A stretch of 18,213 bases of DNA from Bacillota bacterium (GCA_023410885.1 JAEYPI010000265.1:1-18213), one strand, 5' to 3'; counted from the stretch's first letter, positions 7,596-15,087 are shown. The notes: generated by a model not told the origin, from the sequence alone. Numbers and translations: made by a program.

Positions 7596-9290
7596 ATGAA
7601 AAACACAAACTCTGTACTGAAGAATAAAATCTTCATCCTGTTTCTTTTCTTTTTCATGACAGTGAGCGCGGTTCTTCCCCTTAATGGGACTGCGGCCACT
7701 ACTGCATCCATTACCCTTCGTGCTCAAGCCAGTACCAGTAATATTACCCTTGAATGGAATGCCATCACGCATCCCCAGGGTATTCTAGGGTACTATGTTT
7801 ACCGTTCCACTACTTCAGGCGGACAGACAACCCTTCCTGAAACAGACTTTTGGAGCACGGGCACAAGCTATGTGGATACCAAGGTGGTTCCCGGCACCAC
7901 TTATTACTACATTGTAAAGCCCGTCCTTGGTGACCACACCATAGGCACCGCCTCCAACCAGGTTGAAATTTACTACCAGAGCAATACGCCCGCCATCACC
8001 TTACAAGCCATCGTGAATGCCGGCAATATTACGCTTCAATGGAACAGCATCACCGACCCTAGAGGTGTCATTGGCTATTATGTTTTCCGTGCTACTAAAT
8101 CCGGAGGACAAACCAATATGCCTGAAACTGATTTTTGGACTACGGGAACAAGCTATGTGGATACTAAAGTCGAACCCGGCATCACCTATTACTATATCGT
8201 AAAACCAGTACTGAATGACCGTTCCCTGGGGGCTTCCTCCAATGAAGTAATGGTTTTAAGTCAAAAGATTTATGGAACCATTTCCATGACCATTGGAAAT
8301 GCCATTATGCTGGTAAATGGCAAACTCATGGAAATCGATCCGGGAAAGAACACCGTTCCTGTTTTGAAGGATGCAAGAACCATGCTCCCCATTCGCGCGG
8401 TCATTGAGTCCATGGGCGGAACCGTTGAGTACGCTGCCAGTGAACAGAAAATTACCGTTAAATGGAGCGGCAAAACTGTTTTAATGTGGATCGGCAGTAA
8501 AACCATTAAGGTTGACGGTGTCCAGAAGACCATTGACGTAGCACCTTATTATTCAGATACCGGCCGTACCATGGTTCCTATGCGCTTTGTTATCGAAAAT
8601 CTGGGATGTAACATTGACTGGGACGGCACGACCAGGACGGCTACCATCTCCTATCTCTTTGACAATTCCGGATACTACCCACCCACACCCCCTGAGACAC
8701 CTACAACTCCCAGCGGTCTTTGGGCAGGAATTTGGTTCACGGATAAAGGCAAACTGACCCTTGTTCAGAATGGTCTCTATATCAACGGCACTTATGGTGA
8801 CGGGTATACCCTTCAAGGTGTACTCTCAGGAAACAAACTCGTCGGCACCTATAATGAGCGTGGTACAACAGGAGATTTCGAGTTCATCCTTTCCTCTGAT
8901 AGCAAGGAATTTGAAGGTGCTTACGGGTATAAGAATAAGCAGCGCAAGCATTGGCTCGAATGGGATGGTGAACGTGAGGAAGATACCTTCCACAAGTATC
9001 TGAGACAGCTCTCCACCCCGTCTAATTACTCAGGCATCTGGTCTACGGAAATAGGCAGGATTCATTTTACCCAGAGTGGGAGTCAGGTGACAGCCACTTA
9101 TGGTGATAACGGGACCATCAGCGGAACTGTAACCAATAACAAACTGACCGGCACCTATCAAAAGGGAAAAGACTCGGGCCTTATAGAAATCTATATGTTC
9201 GAGAACAATAAGAATTTTATCGGACATTATGGAAACACCGAGAAGGCAAGGCAAGATTGGAAGGAATTTGATGGTGAGAAAGTCAATTGA
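7596..9290 (+). CDS. Secreted modular protein: two Fn3-like repeats, copper-amine-oxidase-N domain, duplicated C-terminal module
   Basis: The protein has 564 residues from ATG 7596, which has an AGGAGG site 8 bases before it; ATG 7521 upstream has no such support and would hide the signal peptide. A Sec signal peptide covers about residues 1-34 (KNKIFILFLFFFMTVSAVLP). Two near-identical Fn3-like repeats follow (37-127 and 132-222; shared PETDFW, TSYVDTKV and YYYIVKPVL). A copper amine oxidase N-terminal-type domain spans 228-353 (AIMLVNGKLMEID, RTMLPIRAVIESMGG, GRTMVPMRFVIENLGC). In Clostridia this domain is a wall or polymer-associated module and not an oxidase. A Pro/Thr linker (355-373) leads to two related modules (374-459 and 477-562) with the pattern GIW-TxxGxLxLxQxG-GTYGD-GxxxxNKLxGTY. 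No LPXTG or SLH motif is seen, so it is probably released or held non-covalently. Function is unknown. Confidence 0.85.
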   Translation: MKNTNSVLKNKIFILFLFFFMTVSAVLPLNGTAATTASITLRAQASTSNITLEWNAITHPQGILGYYVYRSTTSGGQTTLPETDFWSTGTSYVDTKVVPGTTYYYIVKPVLGDHTIGTASNQVEIYYQSNTPAITLQAIVNAGNITLQWNSITDPRGVIGYYVFRATKSGGQTNMPETDFWTTGTSYVDTKVEPGITYYYIVKPVLNDRSLGASSNEVMVLSQKIYGTISMTIGNAIMLVNGKLMEIDPGKNTVPVLKDARTMLPIRAVIESMGGTVEYAASEQKITVKWSGKTVLMWIGSKTIKVDGVQKTIDVAPYYSDTGRTMVPMRFVIENLGCNIDWDGTTRTATISYLFDNSGYYPPTPPETPTTPSGLWAGIWFTDKGKLTLVQNGLYINGTYGDGYTLQGVLSGNKLVGTYNERGTTGDFEFILSSDSKEFEGAYGYKNKQRKHWLEWDGEREEDTFHKYLRQLSTPSNYSGIWSTEIGRIHFTQSGSQVTATYGDNGTISGTVTNNKLTGTYQKGKDSGLIEIYMFENNKNFIGHYGNTEKARQDWKEFDGEKVN

Positions 9291-9376
9291 AATTCAATCC
9301 ATTAAGTAAAAACATGAATGCTGATAAAGTGACTTCCTTCTGATGCCTTTCGAATGGGATTGATTGGCCAATAAAC

Positions 9377-9425
9377 AGGCTCCCTTTAGGGTAGACAGTA
9401 AAACTGTATATCATAAAGGGAGCCT
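9377..9425. terminator. Bidirectional terminator between convergent genes
   Basis: AGGCTCCCTTTA (9377-9388) pairs with TAAAGGGAGCCT (9414-9425). The 25-base loop contains a smaller ACAGT/ACTGT hairpin. It lies between the 3' ends of the plus-strand secreted protein (stop 9290) and the minus-strand hydrolase (stop 9444), so it can serve both. T tails are short on either side. Confidence 0.65.
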
Positions 9426-9443
9426 TTCAATTCCGGTGGCGCA

Positions 9444-10364
9444 CTATTTATTCTTGTTCAGCCAATCCGCAATATCCATAAAGACCTCGTCCCTGTTTAT
9501 TTCATTGAGCATTTCATGACGACCACCAGAATAGAGCTTCAGTTCAACAGCCTTCAAGCCCAGTTTTCTATAGATCTGATCAAGCTTTTTAACACTTTGT
9601 CCATATTTCCCTACAGGGTCCTCTTCTCCCGATAGAATAAAAATGGACAGATTCAGAGGAATCCTTTCAAGCTTATCATACTGATAAAGCTTCTTTAAGC
9701 CCTTAAAAAAATAATAATAGAAGCCTATGGAAAAAACATAGCCACATCGGGGATCTGCGCGATATTTTGAAACCTCCTGTCCATCACGGCTTAGCCAATC
9801 AAAAGAAGTTTCTGGATTTTTAATTCTTTTATTAAAGCTTCCAAAGCTCAGGCTGTTAAGAAGCTTGCCCTTTTTCTCACTGCCAAAGAGTCGTTTTTGA
9901 AGGGCTGCCACAAAGGCGCCCGCAGACACCTCCGCTCCTGTTTGAGCTGCCGATCCCGAGAGAATAATACCAGCAATATCATGACCGTAACGAGTGATAT
10001 ACTCCTGTCCAACAAAAGAACCAAAGCTGTGAGCGAAGATGAAAACCGGAAGCTCCGCGTGATTTTTTTTAATGATTTGCGTGACAAGGTTAGCGTCTTG
10101 GACTGCGTTATTAAAGCTCTCTTCTCCAACAGATCCTAGCTCCTCCAAGGACTTGCAGCTATAGCCTTGACCACGGTGATCATGACCATAGACAACATAA
10201 CCCTGCTTATTGAGAAATTCTGCGAAAGCCTTATATCTCCCTGTATGCTCAGCCATTCCATGAAGTATTTGTACAGCTCCAACCGGGTCTTTCACCTCAT
10301 TCCATTGATACAGGTATAAATCCCATCCGCCATGGCCTTTAATATAAGCATTTTGTTTCTCCAT
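9444..10364 (-). CDS. Alpha/beta hydrolase, monoacylglycerol lipase-like (lysophospholipase family)
   Basis: This is a 306-residue serine hydrolase with no signal peptide, so it is cytoplasmic. Family signatures are present: HGMAEHTGRY (35-44, oxyanion region), YGHDHRGQGYS (59-69), the nucleophile elbow AHSFGS with S113, the acid D249 in SGEEDPVGKYG, and the catalytic H283 in GGRHEMLNE. These match the Hydrolase_4 / monoglyceride lipase family, which cleaves monoacylglycerols or lysophospholipids; the true substrate is not known. The frame stays open upstream to 10595, but that extension runs through the tRNA terminator and into the tRNA gene. ATG 10364 has an AAGGGAG site 9 bases before it, so it is taken as the start. 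Confidence 0.88.
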   Translation of the reverse strand: MEKQNAYIKGHGGWDLYLYQWNEVKDPVGAVQILHGMAEHTGRYKAFAEFLNKQGYVVYGHDHRGQGYSCKSLEELGSVGEESFNNAVQDANLVTQIIKKNHAELPVFIFAHSFGSFVGQEYITRYGHDIAGIILSGSAAQTGAEVSAGAFVAALQKRLFGSEKKGKLLNSLSFGSFNKRIKNPETSFDWLSRDGQEVSKYRADPRCGYVFSIGFYYYFFKGLKKLYQYDKLERIPLNLSIFILSGEEDPVGKYGQSVKKLDQIYRKLGLKAVELKLYSGGRHEMLNEINRDEVFMDIADWLNKNK

Positions 10365-10504
10365 GATAACGGCTCCCTTCATCCCTTTTATTCTTGTTGA
10401 TAAAATGAGTTCAGTCGTTCTCTGCTTTGTCAACTTTATGCCTATAATGAGTCCTGCTATTACCACTCTCTCTGCATTATATAAATTGTAAATTTTAAAA
10501 GCAA

Positions 10505-10546
10505 TAAAAAACAAGCCGGAATCAGAAACATCTGAAACCGACTTGT
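10505..10546 (-). terminator. Terminator after tRNA-Pro
   Basis: On the minus strand ACAAGTCGGTTTCAGA pairs with TCTGATTCCGGCTTGT (10546-10531 with 10526-10511) around a 4-base loop. One G-T pair and a 2-base internal mismatch interrupt the stem, and a T-rich tail follows (10510-10505). It starts 4 bases after the encoded CCA of the tRNA. Confidence 0.75.
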
Positions 10547-10550
10547 TTGT

Positions 10551-10629
10551 TGGTCGGAGTGACACGACTTGAACGTGCGACCTCTTGCACCCCAAGCAAG
10601 CACTCTAGCCAGAACTGAGCTACACCCCG
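10551..10629 (-). tRNA. tRNA-Pro (anticodon GGG)
   Basis: The minus strand folds as a 79-base cloverleaf including an encoded CCA. The acceptor is CGGGGTG/CACTCCG (one G-T pair). The D arm is GCTC/GAGT with AGTTCTGGCTA in the loop. The anticodon arm is CTTGC-TTGGGGT-GCAAG, giving anticodon GGG for CCC/CCU proline codons. The variable loop is AGGTC and the T arm is GCACG-TTCAAGT-CGTGT. It stands alone with its own promoter upstream and terminator just downstream. Confidence 0.93.
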
Positions 10630-10644
10630 ACAGCGACAAAACTT

Positions 10645-10673
10645 ATTATAATGCATATCTTCAAAAACCACAA
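10645..10673 (-). promoter_or_regulatory. Promoter of tRNA-Pro
   Basis: On the minus strand TTGTGG (10673-10668), a 17-base spacer and a perfect TATAAT (10650-10645) lie 15 bases before the mature tRNA 5' end. The -35 box is weak (TTG only), but the spacing and the -10 box are ideal. Confidence 0.6.
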
Positions 10674-10818
10674 TACCCTTTTTGAGAAATTTCTTTTTCC
10701 CTTAAACCTTTTCCAGATCACAGTTTTAGGGTGAATAACAAGAAATCTTCCTAAAAGTGTATGCCCATCAATTGATCCTGTCGACATAGATCAACCGGGC
10801 CAATGACGCTAATTACCA

Positions 10819-11181
10819 TTACTTACCGATTATTTTGGTCAGCGTCTTTACAATATATTCTTCATTAAATGGTTTAACAATAAAATTAGCGGCACCAGCT
10901 ATAATAGCCTCTTTAACCATGGGCTCCTGCCCCATGGCACTGACCATAAGAACCTTAGCCTTTGGGTCAAAGCTTTTAATTTCTTTCAAGGCTTCTATAC
11001 CGGTCTTTACAGGCATGGTAATATCCATGGTCACAATGTCAGGCTTTAATTCTTTATATTTATGTATAGCATCTAATCCATTTTCAGCTTCTCCAATAAT
11101 TTCAAAACCGTTTCTCTCAAGAATAAGACGAATAGACATTCTCATAAATGCTGCGTCATCTACAATTAATACTTTAGCCAT
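10819..11181 (-). CDS. Stand-alone CheY-like response regulator receiver
   Basis: This is a 120-residue single-domain receiver with no output domain. All active-site residues are in place: acidic pair D8-D9 in VLIVDDA, phospho-acceptor D53 in IVTMDITMP, switch S81 in MVSAMGQ, and K103 in FIVKPF. It resembles the clostridial/thermotogal CheY type (AAFMRMSIRLILERNGFEIIGEAENG). A GTAGGGAGA ribosome binding site precedes ATG 11181. No histidine kinase or chemotaxis gene lies nearby, so its partner is encoded elsewhere; it may act on the flagellar switch or in a phosphorelay. It appears to be transcribed alone from a -10 box at 11209-11214. Confidence 0.9.
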   Translation of the reverse strand: MAKVLIVDDAAFMRMSIRLILERNGFEIIGEAENGLDAIHKYKELKPDIVTMDITMPVKTGIEALKEIKSFDPKAKVLMVSAMGQEPMVKEAIIAGAANFIVKPFNEEYIVKTLTKIIGK

Positions 11182-11208
11182 AAGTCTCCCTACTTCTTTT
11201 TGGGATAT

Positions 11209-11214
11209 ATTATA
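11209..11214 (-). promoter_or_regulatory. Probable -10 box of the cheY-like gene
   Basis: The minus strand reads TATAAT 28 bases before the ATG, inside TTGTTATAATATATCCC. No good TTGACA-like -35 box is seen at 16-18 bases, so the promoter may need an activator or another sigma factor. I see no sigma-28 motif. Confidence 0.4.
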
Positions 11215-11289
11215 ACAAAAAGCGACATCTTTTAATAGGGGTATTGAGAAAAATCGGCACTGAAAACCCGGAATAGTGGTGCGTTCTGT

Positions 11290-13044
11290 TTAAAAATTAT
11301 CCTTATATTTATCCCACCAAGCCTTGGCCTTTTCAATCATTTCAGGATGCGAGTCAGGATTAAAGTCAAGGTTAACATCAATGTGCTCGCCGTTGGTAAA
11401 AGTCTTGACATTGTCGTGCTGGCTGGCTAGAAGGAGCGCGTATAAGGCTAGTGATCGTTCATAATCATCCTTCGACTCAAGCTTCTCAATAAGGCCCGGA
11501 ATAGCCGGCTTCCCTAGCATGCCTAACTCTTCAGCAGCAGTATACCAGGTATAGCCATCGCCATAGGTACCAGTAAAGCTTTGGTCCTTGAGCTTTTCCA
11601 AGTAAATATTGACCGCAGATCTTTCATTGGTCATTTTTTTAATGAGTAAACCTATCTCTTTAGCCTCTTCCTCTAACAATTGCTCTGCCCGAATTAGTTT
11701 TCTAAGTTCTTCTTCCAACCTTTCAGCCTGTTCCTCGTTCACTTGCTCTTGTTCTAGTTTTCTAATTTCTGCCTCCATTTTAGCCTTTTCCTCCAACACT
11801 TGCTCCATCTGCTTTTGTCTAATAACTTCTTCCGACCTTTCAGCCTGTTCCTTCAACAATTGCTCTGCCGGAGTATATTGGGAGATTGCCTCGTCAGTTG
11901 AGCTATCAGAGGACTGATCTGCTATGGTTAGAGTAGAAGTAGGGATTGGTGTTGGTTCAATAAAATCTTTAACAGAGTCAGTTTTTGCGTTGGTAAGTGC
12001 TGAACATCCCACCAGAAGGGTAAGGCATAATGCAACCAAGGTTCCAATAGCTGTTTTTTGTTTGAAACCGGAAATCATATAAATTCTCCTTCTTACACAT
12101 GACTTTGTTTGAATGAAGGCACTTGTGCAGGGTAGGGCATAAGGCTGGGACAACATTTCTAAAAGACTGATGATAGTTTTACCATAATCACTATATTCGG
12201 AAGGTGTCAATAGCTTCAGCACGCTCTCATCACAGGATATTTCACAATCTTCACGCATTTTGTAAAAAGCATAATGGATAAGTGGATTATACCAATACAA
12301 ACACCTCAGAAGGGCTACAAGCCAGTTGACCAGAATGTCCCTACGTTTGAAATGAATGAGCTCATGCAGAAAAATATAACGTTTTTCTTCCTGGGTAATC
12401 CGACTTAAAACTTGCCCTGAAAAAATAAGCCTAGGTCTTGTGACACCGAATAGCAGAGGTATTTTAGCACTCTCATTTAAAAAAAGCGGAACAGGACGAT
12501 GGATGGCAGCAAGTTTATAACAATCACTTAACACCTTTAAGCTTAGAGGATCTTGACAAGGAACACTATATACCATTTTTCTATAGAACCTGATATTGAA
12601 TAAAAGAGTCAAAGCAGCCATGATACCAGCACCCAATAACCAGACTAATGCGAGAATATCCATCATCTGAAGTTTTTTTTCGCCCTCCAAGCTATTATCA
12701 GTGCCCGGGTTTTGACTTTTATCAGCTCCATTTTTTATCGATGGTATCGGATCGTTCCCTTCTGGTACAGGTATCGTATCATGTTTGGTAGGTGAGCTCC
12801 ACATATGGGTTTCTGTAATTTCTATCTTGGACATCACGGGTTTCAGCAGGTTGTAAAGACTCAGCTCATGTTCCACCGTAATGGGCAGAGCAAGGCGAAG
12901 GATAACCAGGAACCAAATCATGTAATGCCATTTGGCACTCAGCCGATTTCTAAGAAACAGCTTCATGCCAAGCAGCAGCATGATCAATACTGTCCCCATA
13001 AGAGACAGGTCTAAGATTTCCCTGAAAATCCCTGTCAGCTGCAT
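11290..13044 (-). CDS. BlaR1/MecR1-type M56 membrane metallopeptidase with non-canonical coiled-coil C-terminus
   Basis: The protein has 584 residues. The N-terminal part has hydrophobic segments near 10-30, 41-56 and 128-150 and the M56 zinc-protease site H227-E-L-I-H231 (YIFLHELIHFKRRDILVNW), followed by NPLIHYAFYKMREDCEISCD with further acidic ligands. A last membrane segment (about 330-347) ends in LLVGCSALTNA, which looks like a lipobox. Outside it is a Ser/Thr/Pro linker, a Glu/Gln-rich coiled coil (about 392-470), and a helical HEAT-like end (YTAAEELGMLGKPAIPGLIE, then a C-terminal AKAWWDKYKD). There is no penicillin-binding SxxK/SxN/KTG domain, so it is not a classical beta-lactam sensor. 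By family logic it should cut the BlaI repressor encoded 5 bases upstream when it senses a surface signal. The ligand is unknown. Confidence 0.87.
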   Translation of the reverse strand: MQLTGIFREILDLSLMGTVLIMLLLGMKLFLRNRLSAKWHYMIWFLVILRLALPITVEHELSLYNLLKPVMSKIEITETHMWSSPTKHDTIPVPEGNDPIPSIKNGADKSQNPGTDNSLEGEKKLQMMDILALVWLLGAGIMAALTLLFNIRFYRKMVYSVPCQDPLSLKVLSDCYKLAAIHRPVPLFLNESAKIPLLFGVTRPRLIFSGQVLSRITQEEKRYIFLHELIHFKRRDILVNWLVALLRCLYWYNPLIHYAFYKMREDCEISCDESVLKLLTPSEYSDYGKTIISLLEMLSQPYALPCTSAFIQTKSCVRRRIYMISGFKQKTAIGTLVALCLTLLVGCSALTNAKTDSVKDFIEPTPIPTSTLTIADQSSDSSTDEAISQYTPAEQLLKEQAERSEEVIRQKQMEQVLEEKAKMEAEIRKLEQEQVNEEQAERLEEELRKLIRAEQLLEEEAKEIGLLIKKMTNERSAVNIYLEKLKDQSFTGTYGDGYTWYTAAEELGMLGKPAIPGLIEKLESKDDYERSLALYALLLASQHDNVKTFTNGEHIDVNLDFNPDSHPEMIEKAKAWWDKYKDNF

Positions 13045-13049
13045 AATTA

Positions 13050-13433
13050 TTACACTTCCTCTCCCGACTTGCTGTCTAAGAGCGCTTTAAGCTCATCCAA
13101 TTCTTCTCTGCTCAGCTTTTCTTCCTTGATGAAATTCGTAATGAGAAGATGTATCGAGCCATTATAGACCTTATTAATAAAGGATTCCGTTTGCACATTT
13201 TTATAGTCTGCCTCGGAAACCAGCGGAAAATAGAGATGATAGGGTACATCCTTCTTAACACCCACAACCCCCTTTGATACAAGCCTGCTGATAAGGGTAT
13301 GAATGGTCTTCGGATTCCAATGGGTTTCTTCACGTAAGGCTTCTATAATTTCGCTGGCGCTCAGCGGTGAATGCTTCCAAAGAGTTTTAATGACATACCA
13401 TTCGGCTTCAGATATCTTATGTGCTTTACTCAT
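13050..13433 (-). CDS. BlaI/MecI/CopY-family transcriptional repressor
   Basis: This is a 127-residue winged-helix repressor. The motifs ISEAEWYVIKTLWKHSPLSA, ALREETHWNPKTIHTLISRL and GVVGVKKDVPYHLYFPLVS are the three parts of the Penicillinase_R domain. The C-terminal helices (YNGSIHLLITNFIKEEKLS) form the dimer and protease-cut region. A GGAAGGGG ribosome binding site precedes ATG 13433. The M56 peptidase gene begins 5 bases after its stop, so the two are translated from one mRNA. Two perfect TACAATTGTA-core palindromes in its promoter (13447-13458, 13471-13486) match the known BlaI/MecI operator type (TACA...TGTA), so it should repress its own operon. Confidence 0.92.
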   Translation of the reverse strand: MSKAHKISEAEWYVIKTLWKHSPLSASEIIEALREETHWNPKTIHTLISRLVSKGVVGVKKDVPYHLYFPLVSEADYKNVQTESFINKVYNGSIHLLITNFIKEEKLSREELDELKALLDSKSGEEV

Positions 13434-13446
13434 GAGATGCCCCTTC

Positions 13447-13458
13447 CTACAATTGTAG
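13447..13458. promoter_or_regulatory. BlaI-type operator O1 (leader)
   Basis: This is the perfect 12-bp palindrome CTACAATTGTAG. It lies just before the ribosome binding site of the repressor gene, downstream of the predicted transcription start. Its centre is 26 bp from that of the second operator, so the two dimers would not sit on exactly the same helical face relation as adjacent half-turns. Confidence 0.8.
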
Positions 13459-13469
13459 TCCCTAACACG

Positions 13470-13498
13470 ATACTACAATTGTAGTACATAATTGTCAA
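13470..13498 (-). promoter_or_regulatory. Promoter of the blaI-like/M56 operon
   Basis: On the minus strand consensus TTGACA (13498-13493), a 17-base spacer and TAGTAT (13475-13470) form a strong sigma-A promoter. The second operator fills the spacer and overlaps the -10 box, so repressor binding would exclude RNA polymerase. Confidence 0.85.
13471..13486. promoter_or_regulatory. BlaI-type operator O2 (within the promoter)
   Basis: This is the perfect 16-bp palindrome TACTACAATTGTAGTA with the TACA/TGTA core expected for BlaI/MecI-family repressors. It lies between the -35 and -10 boxes and overlaps the latter. It shares a 12-bp identical core with O1. Confidence 0.85.
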
Positions 13499-13655
13499 GA
13501 CTTTCCTATAAGATTTCCAAGTATATGCTTAGGTTATTGTTGATAGAATCCTTGTATTAGAGGTGCAAACCTTAACTTTTCCCGTTACTTTTGGCTCAAT
13601 AGCTTTTGAAAGTTAATAGCTTATCAATACTATGATAAATTACATTGACTTCATG

Positions 13656-13661
13656 TATAAT
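13656..13661 (+). promoter_or_regulatory. Possible -10 box for the DUF3810 gene
   Basis: A TATAAT lies 117 bases before the DUF3810 start in ATGTATAATAAAGG. The hexamer 17 bases upstream is TGATAA, a poor -35 box, and a TTGACT lies only 5 bases upstream, which is too close. The 13499-13771 stretch shows no gene or riboswitch I can recognise; the leader would be about 110 bases. Confidence 0.35.
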
Positions 13662-13777
13662 AAAGGTATGCTTAGATAGAACAACCCACAAGCTCCGTCC
13701 CTTGAGGAAGAACCAGTCAGATTCTTTACTTGTCAGAGCCTTAATGTATTTAAGATTGCAAAGGGAGGTTTATGAAT

Positions 13778-14908
13778 ATGAACCCTTACAATAACTTAAA
13801 ATGGGAGAGGAAGCCTAAATATAAGCGCAAGTTCTTCTTTCTGTTTCTAATTCCTCTGGCCCTTTTGATTAAATGGTTGCTGTCGCTATCTCCGGAGTTT
13901 ACCGAACGATACTATGCACGTGGATTTTATAAGTTAATTATGCAGCCTGTCAGCCTATTGACGGGTTTAATCCCTTTATCTGTCGCTGAGCTTTTTATTC
14001 TAGTCATGGTTATCTATATCCCGGTAAGACTTATCTATTTGGTCGTTAAGGCCATTCGGCTCCACAGGTGGTCGGTCTTCTTCCCCTTCGTTGCCAATAT
14101 CGTAATGATTGCTTCACTGTGGTTCTTTGTCCAAACAATGGTCTGGAATATGAATTATGAGCGTTTATCCTTTGCCGATAACGCCAATATTGAGGTTCGG
14201 GATTCCAGTGTGGATGAATTGGAGGCCCTGTGTAAATGGCTGATCAATAACACCAATGCGCTGCGTACACAAGTAGCTGAGGATGAAAACGGGGTAATGG
14301 TAGTTGAAAATGGCTTTAAATCTGTAGTAAAACGCTCGACTCTGGGATATGAGGAAATTGAGAAGCGCTTTGCGTTTTTAAGCGGAAAATATGGCCCCCC
14401 CAAACCCGTCCTTCTATCCAGACTCATGTCCCATACTAATATTATTGGTATTTATTCCTGTCTTACCGGGGAAGCAAATGTGGACACGGACATCCCTGAC
14501 ATGGGGTGGGCCTCTACTACTCTACACGAAATGGCGCATCAGCGTGGTTTTGCACGGGAGGATGAGGCCAATTATATTGCCTATTTAGCCTGTATGGCTC
14601 ATCCCGATGTGGATTTTAAATACTCAGGCAGTGTCATGGCCCTGCAATATTCTATGAATGCACTGTACGGTGCAGATCCCGACCGCTATTTTGCTTTGGT
14701 CAATAGCTACAGCGAAGGCTATCTTAGGGATTTGAAGCATGAACAGGCTTATTGGAAGCAGTTCCAAGGTGTTACACAGAAGGTAGCTGACAAAATGAAT
14801 GATACCTACCTAAAGCTCAATGGTGAAGCAGATGGCGTAAAAAGCTATGGGCGAATGGTGGACCTGCTTCTTGCTGAGTATCGGAGCCAGACCTCCCTAG
14901 CCAAATAA
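13778..14908 (+). CDS. DUF3810-family membrane protein, putative zinc metalloprotease
   Basis: This is a 376-residue protein. Three hydrophobic segments occur in the first 125 residues (KFFFLFLIPLALLIKWLL; VAELFILVMVIYIPVRLIYLV; VFFPFVANIVMIASLWFFV). A large extracytoplasmic or peripheral domain follows, containing TTLHEMAHQRGFAREDEANY. The HExxH (H250, E251, H254) followed by Glu 9 residues later (E263) is a zinc-protease-like arrangement and the hallmark of DUF3810. Two in-frame ATGs lie behind the AGGGAGG site (13762-13768): 13772 at 3 bases and 13778 at 9 bases. The second has the normal spacing and is preferred, though 13772 would add only two residues. The gene is divergent from the blaI-like operon. 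No substrate is known for the family. Confidence 0.88.
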   Translation: MNPYNNLKWERKPKYKRKFFFLFLIPLALLIKWLLSLSPEFTERYYARGFYKLIMQPVSLLTGLIPLSVAELFILVMVIYIPVRLIYLVVKAIRLHRWSVFFPFVANIVMIASLWFFVQTMVWNMNYERLSFADNANIEVRDSSVDELEALCKWLINNTNALRTQVAEDENGVMVVENGFKSVVKRSTLGYEEIEKRFAFLSGKYGPPKPVLLSRLMSHTNIIGIYSCLTGEANVDTDIPDMGWASTTLHEMAHQRGFAREDEANYIAYLACMAHPDVDFKYSGSVMALQYSMNALYGADPDRYFALVNSYSEGYLRDLKHEQAYWKQFQGVTQKVADKMNDTYLKLNGEADGVKSYGRMVDLLLAEYRSQTSLAK

Positions 14909-15021
14909 ATATTGAAAATAACCAAAAATCCCTGCGATTGACTTGAAGCGCTCGTTGGCAGATTCCTTACTTTATTGTGCAAAATAACAAATAAGTAGAC
15001 ATTTTTCGACATTTTTTTTAG

Positions 15022-15050
15022 TTTACACGTCGACCCAGAAGTGATAGTTT
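15022..15050 (+). promoter_or_regulatory. Possible promoter of the SulP gene
   Basis: TTTACA (15022-15027), a 17-base spacer and TAGTTT (15045-15050) lie 38 bases before the SulP start. The -10 box is only a partial match. The rest of the 14909-15087 gap shows no other element, and no clear terminator follows the DUF3810 gene. Confidence 0.4.
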
Positions 15051-15087
15051 AAGAGATGTTGCATCAATCACGAAAGGGTTAACTCAT

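Noticed and set aside
8785..8805. Shared GTYGDGYT string in the secreted protein and in the M56 protein (residues 492-499) as evidence of a common domain
   Set aside because: The surrounding residues do not align: one is strand-rich, the other helical. Probably chance.
10365..10595. N-terminal extension of the alpha/beta hydrolase to 10595
   Set aside because: The extension is read through the tRNA-Pro gene and its terminator, and the family's proteins begin near residue MEKQNAYIKG.
10772..10794. TTGATC...GATCAA inverted repeat after the cheY-like gene as a terminator
   Set aside because: Only 6 bp with an 11-base loop and no T tail; too weak to call.
11290..13433. A beta-lactamase resistance operon
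   Set aside because: The repressor and protease are of the BlaI/BlaR1 type, but there is no beta-lactamase or PBP2a gene and no penicillin-binding sensor domain.
13499..13771. Riboswitch or T-box leader before the DUF3810 gene
   Set aside because: I could not find conserved T-box, SAM, cobalamin or similar motifs, nor a terminator hairpin in the leader.
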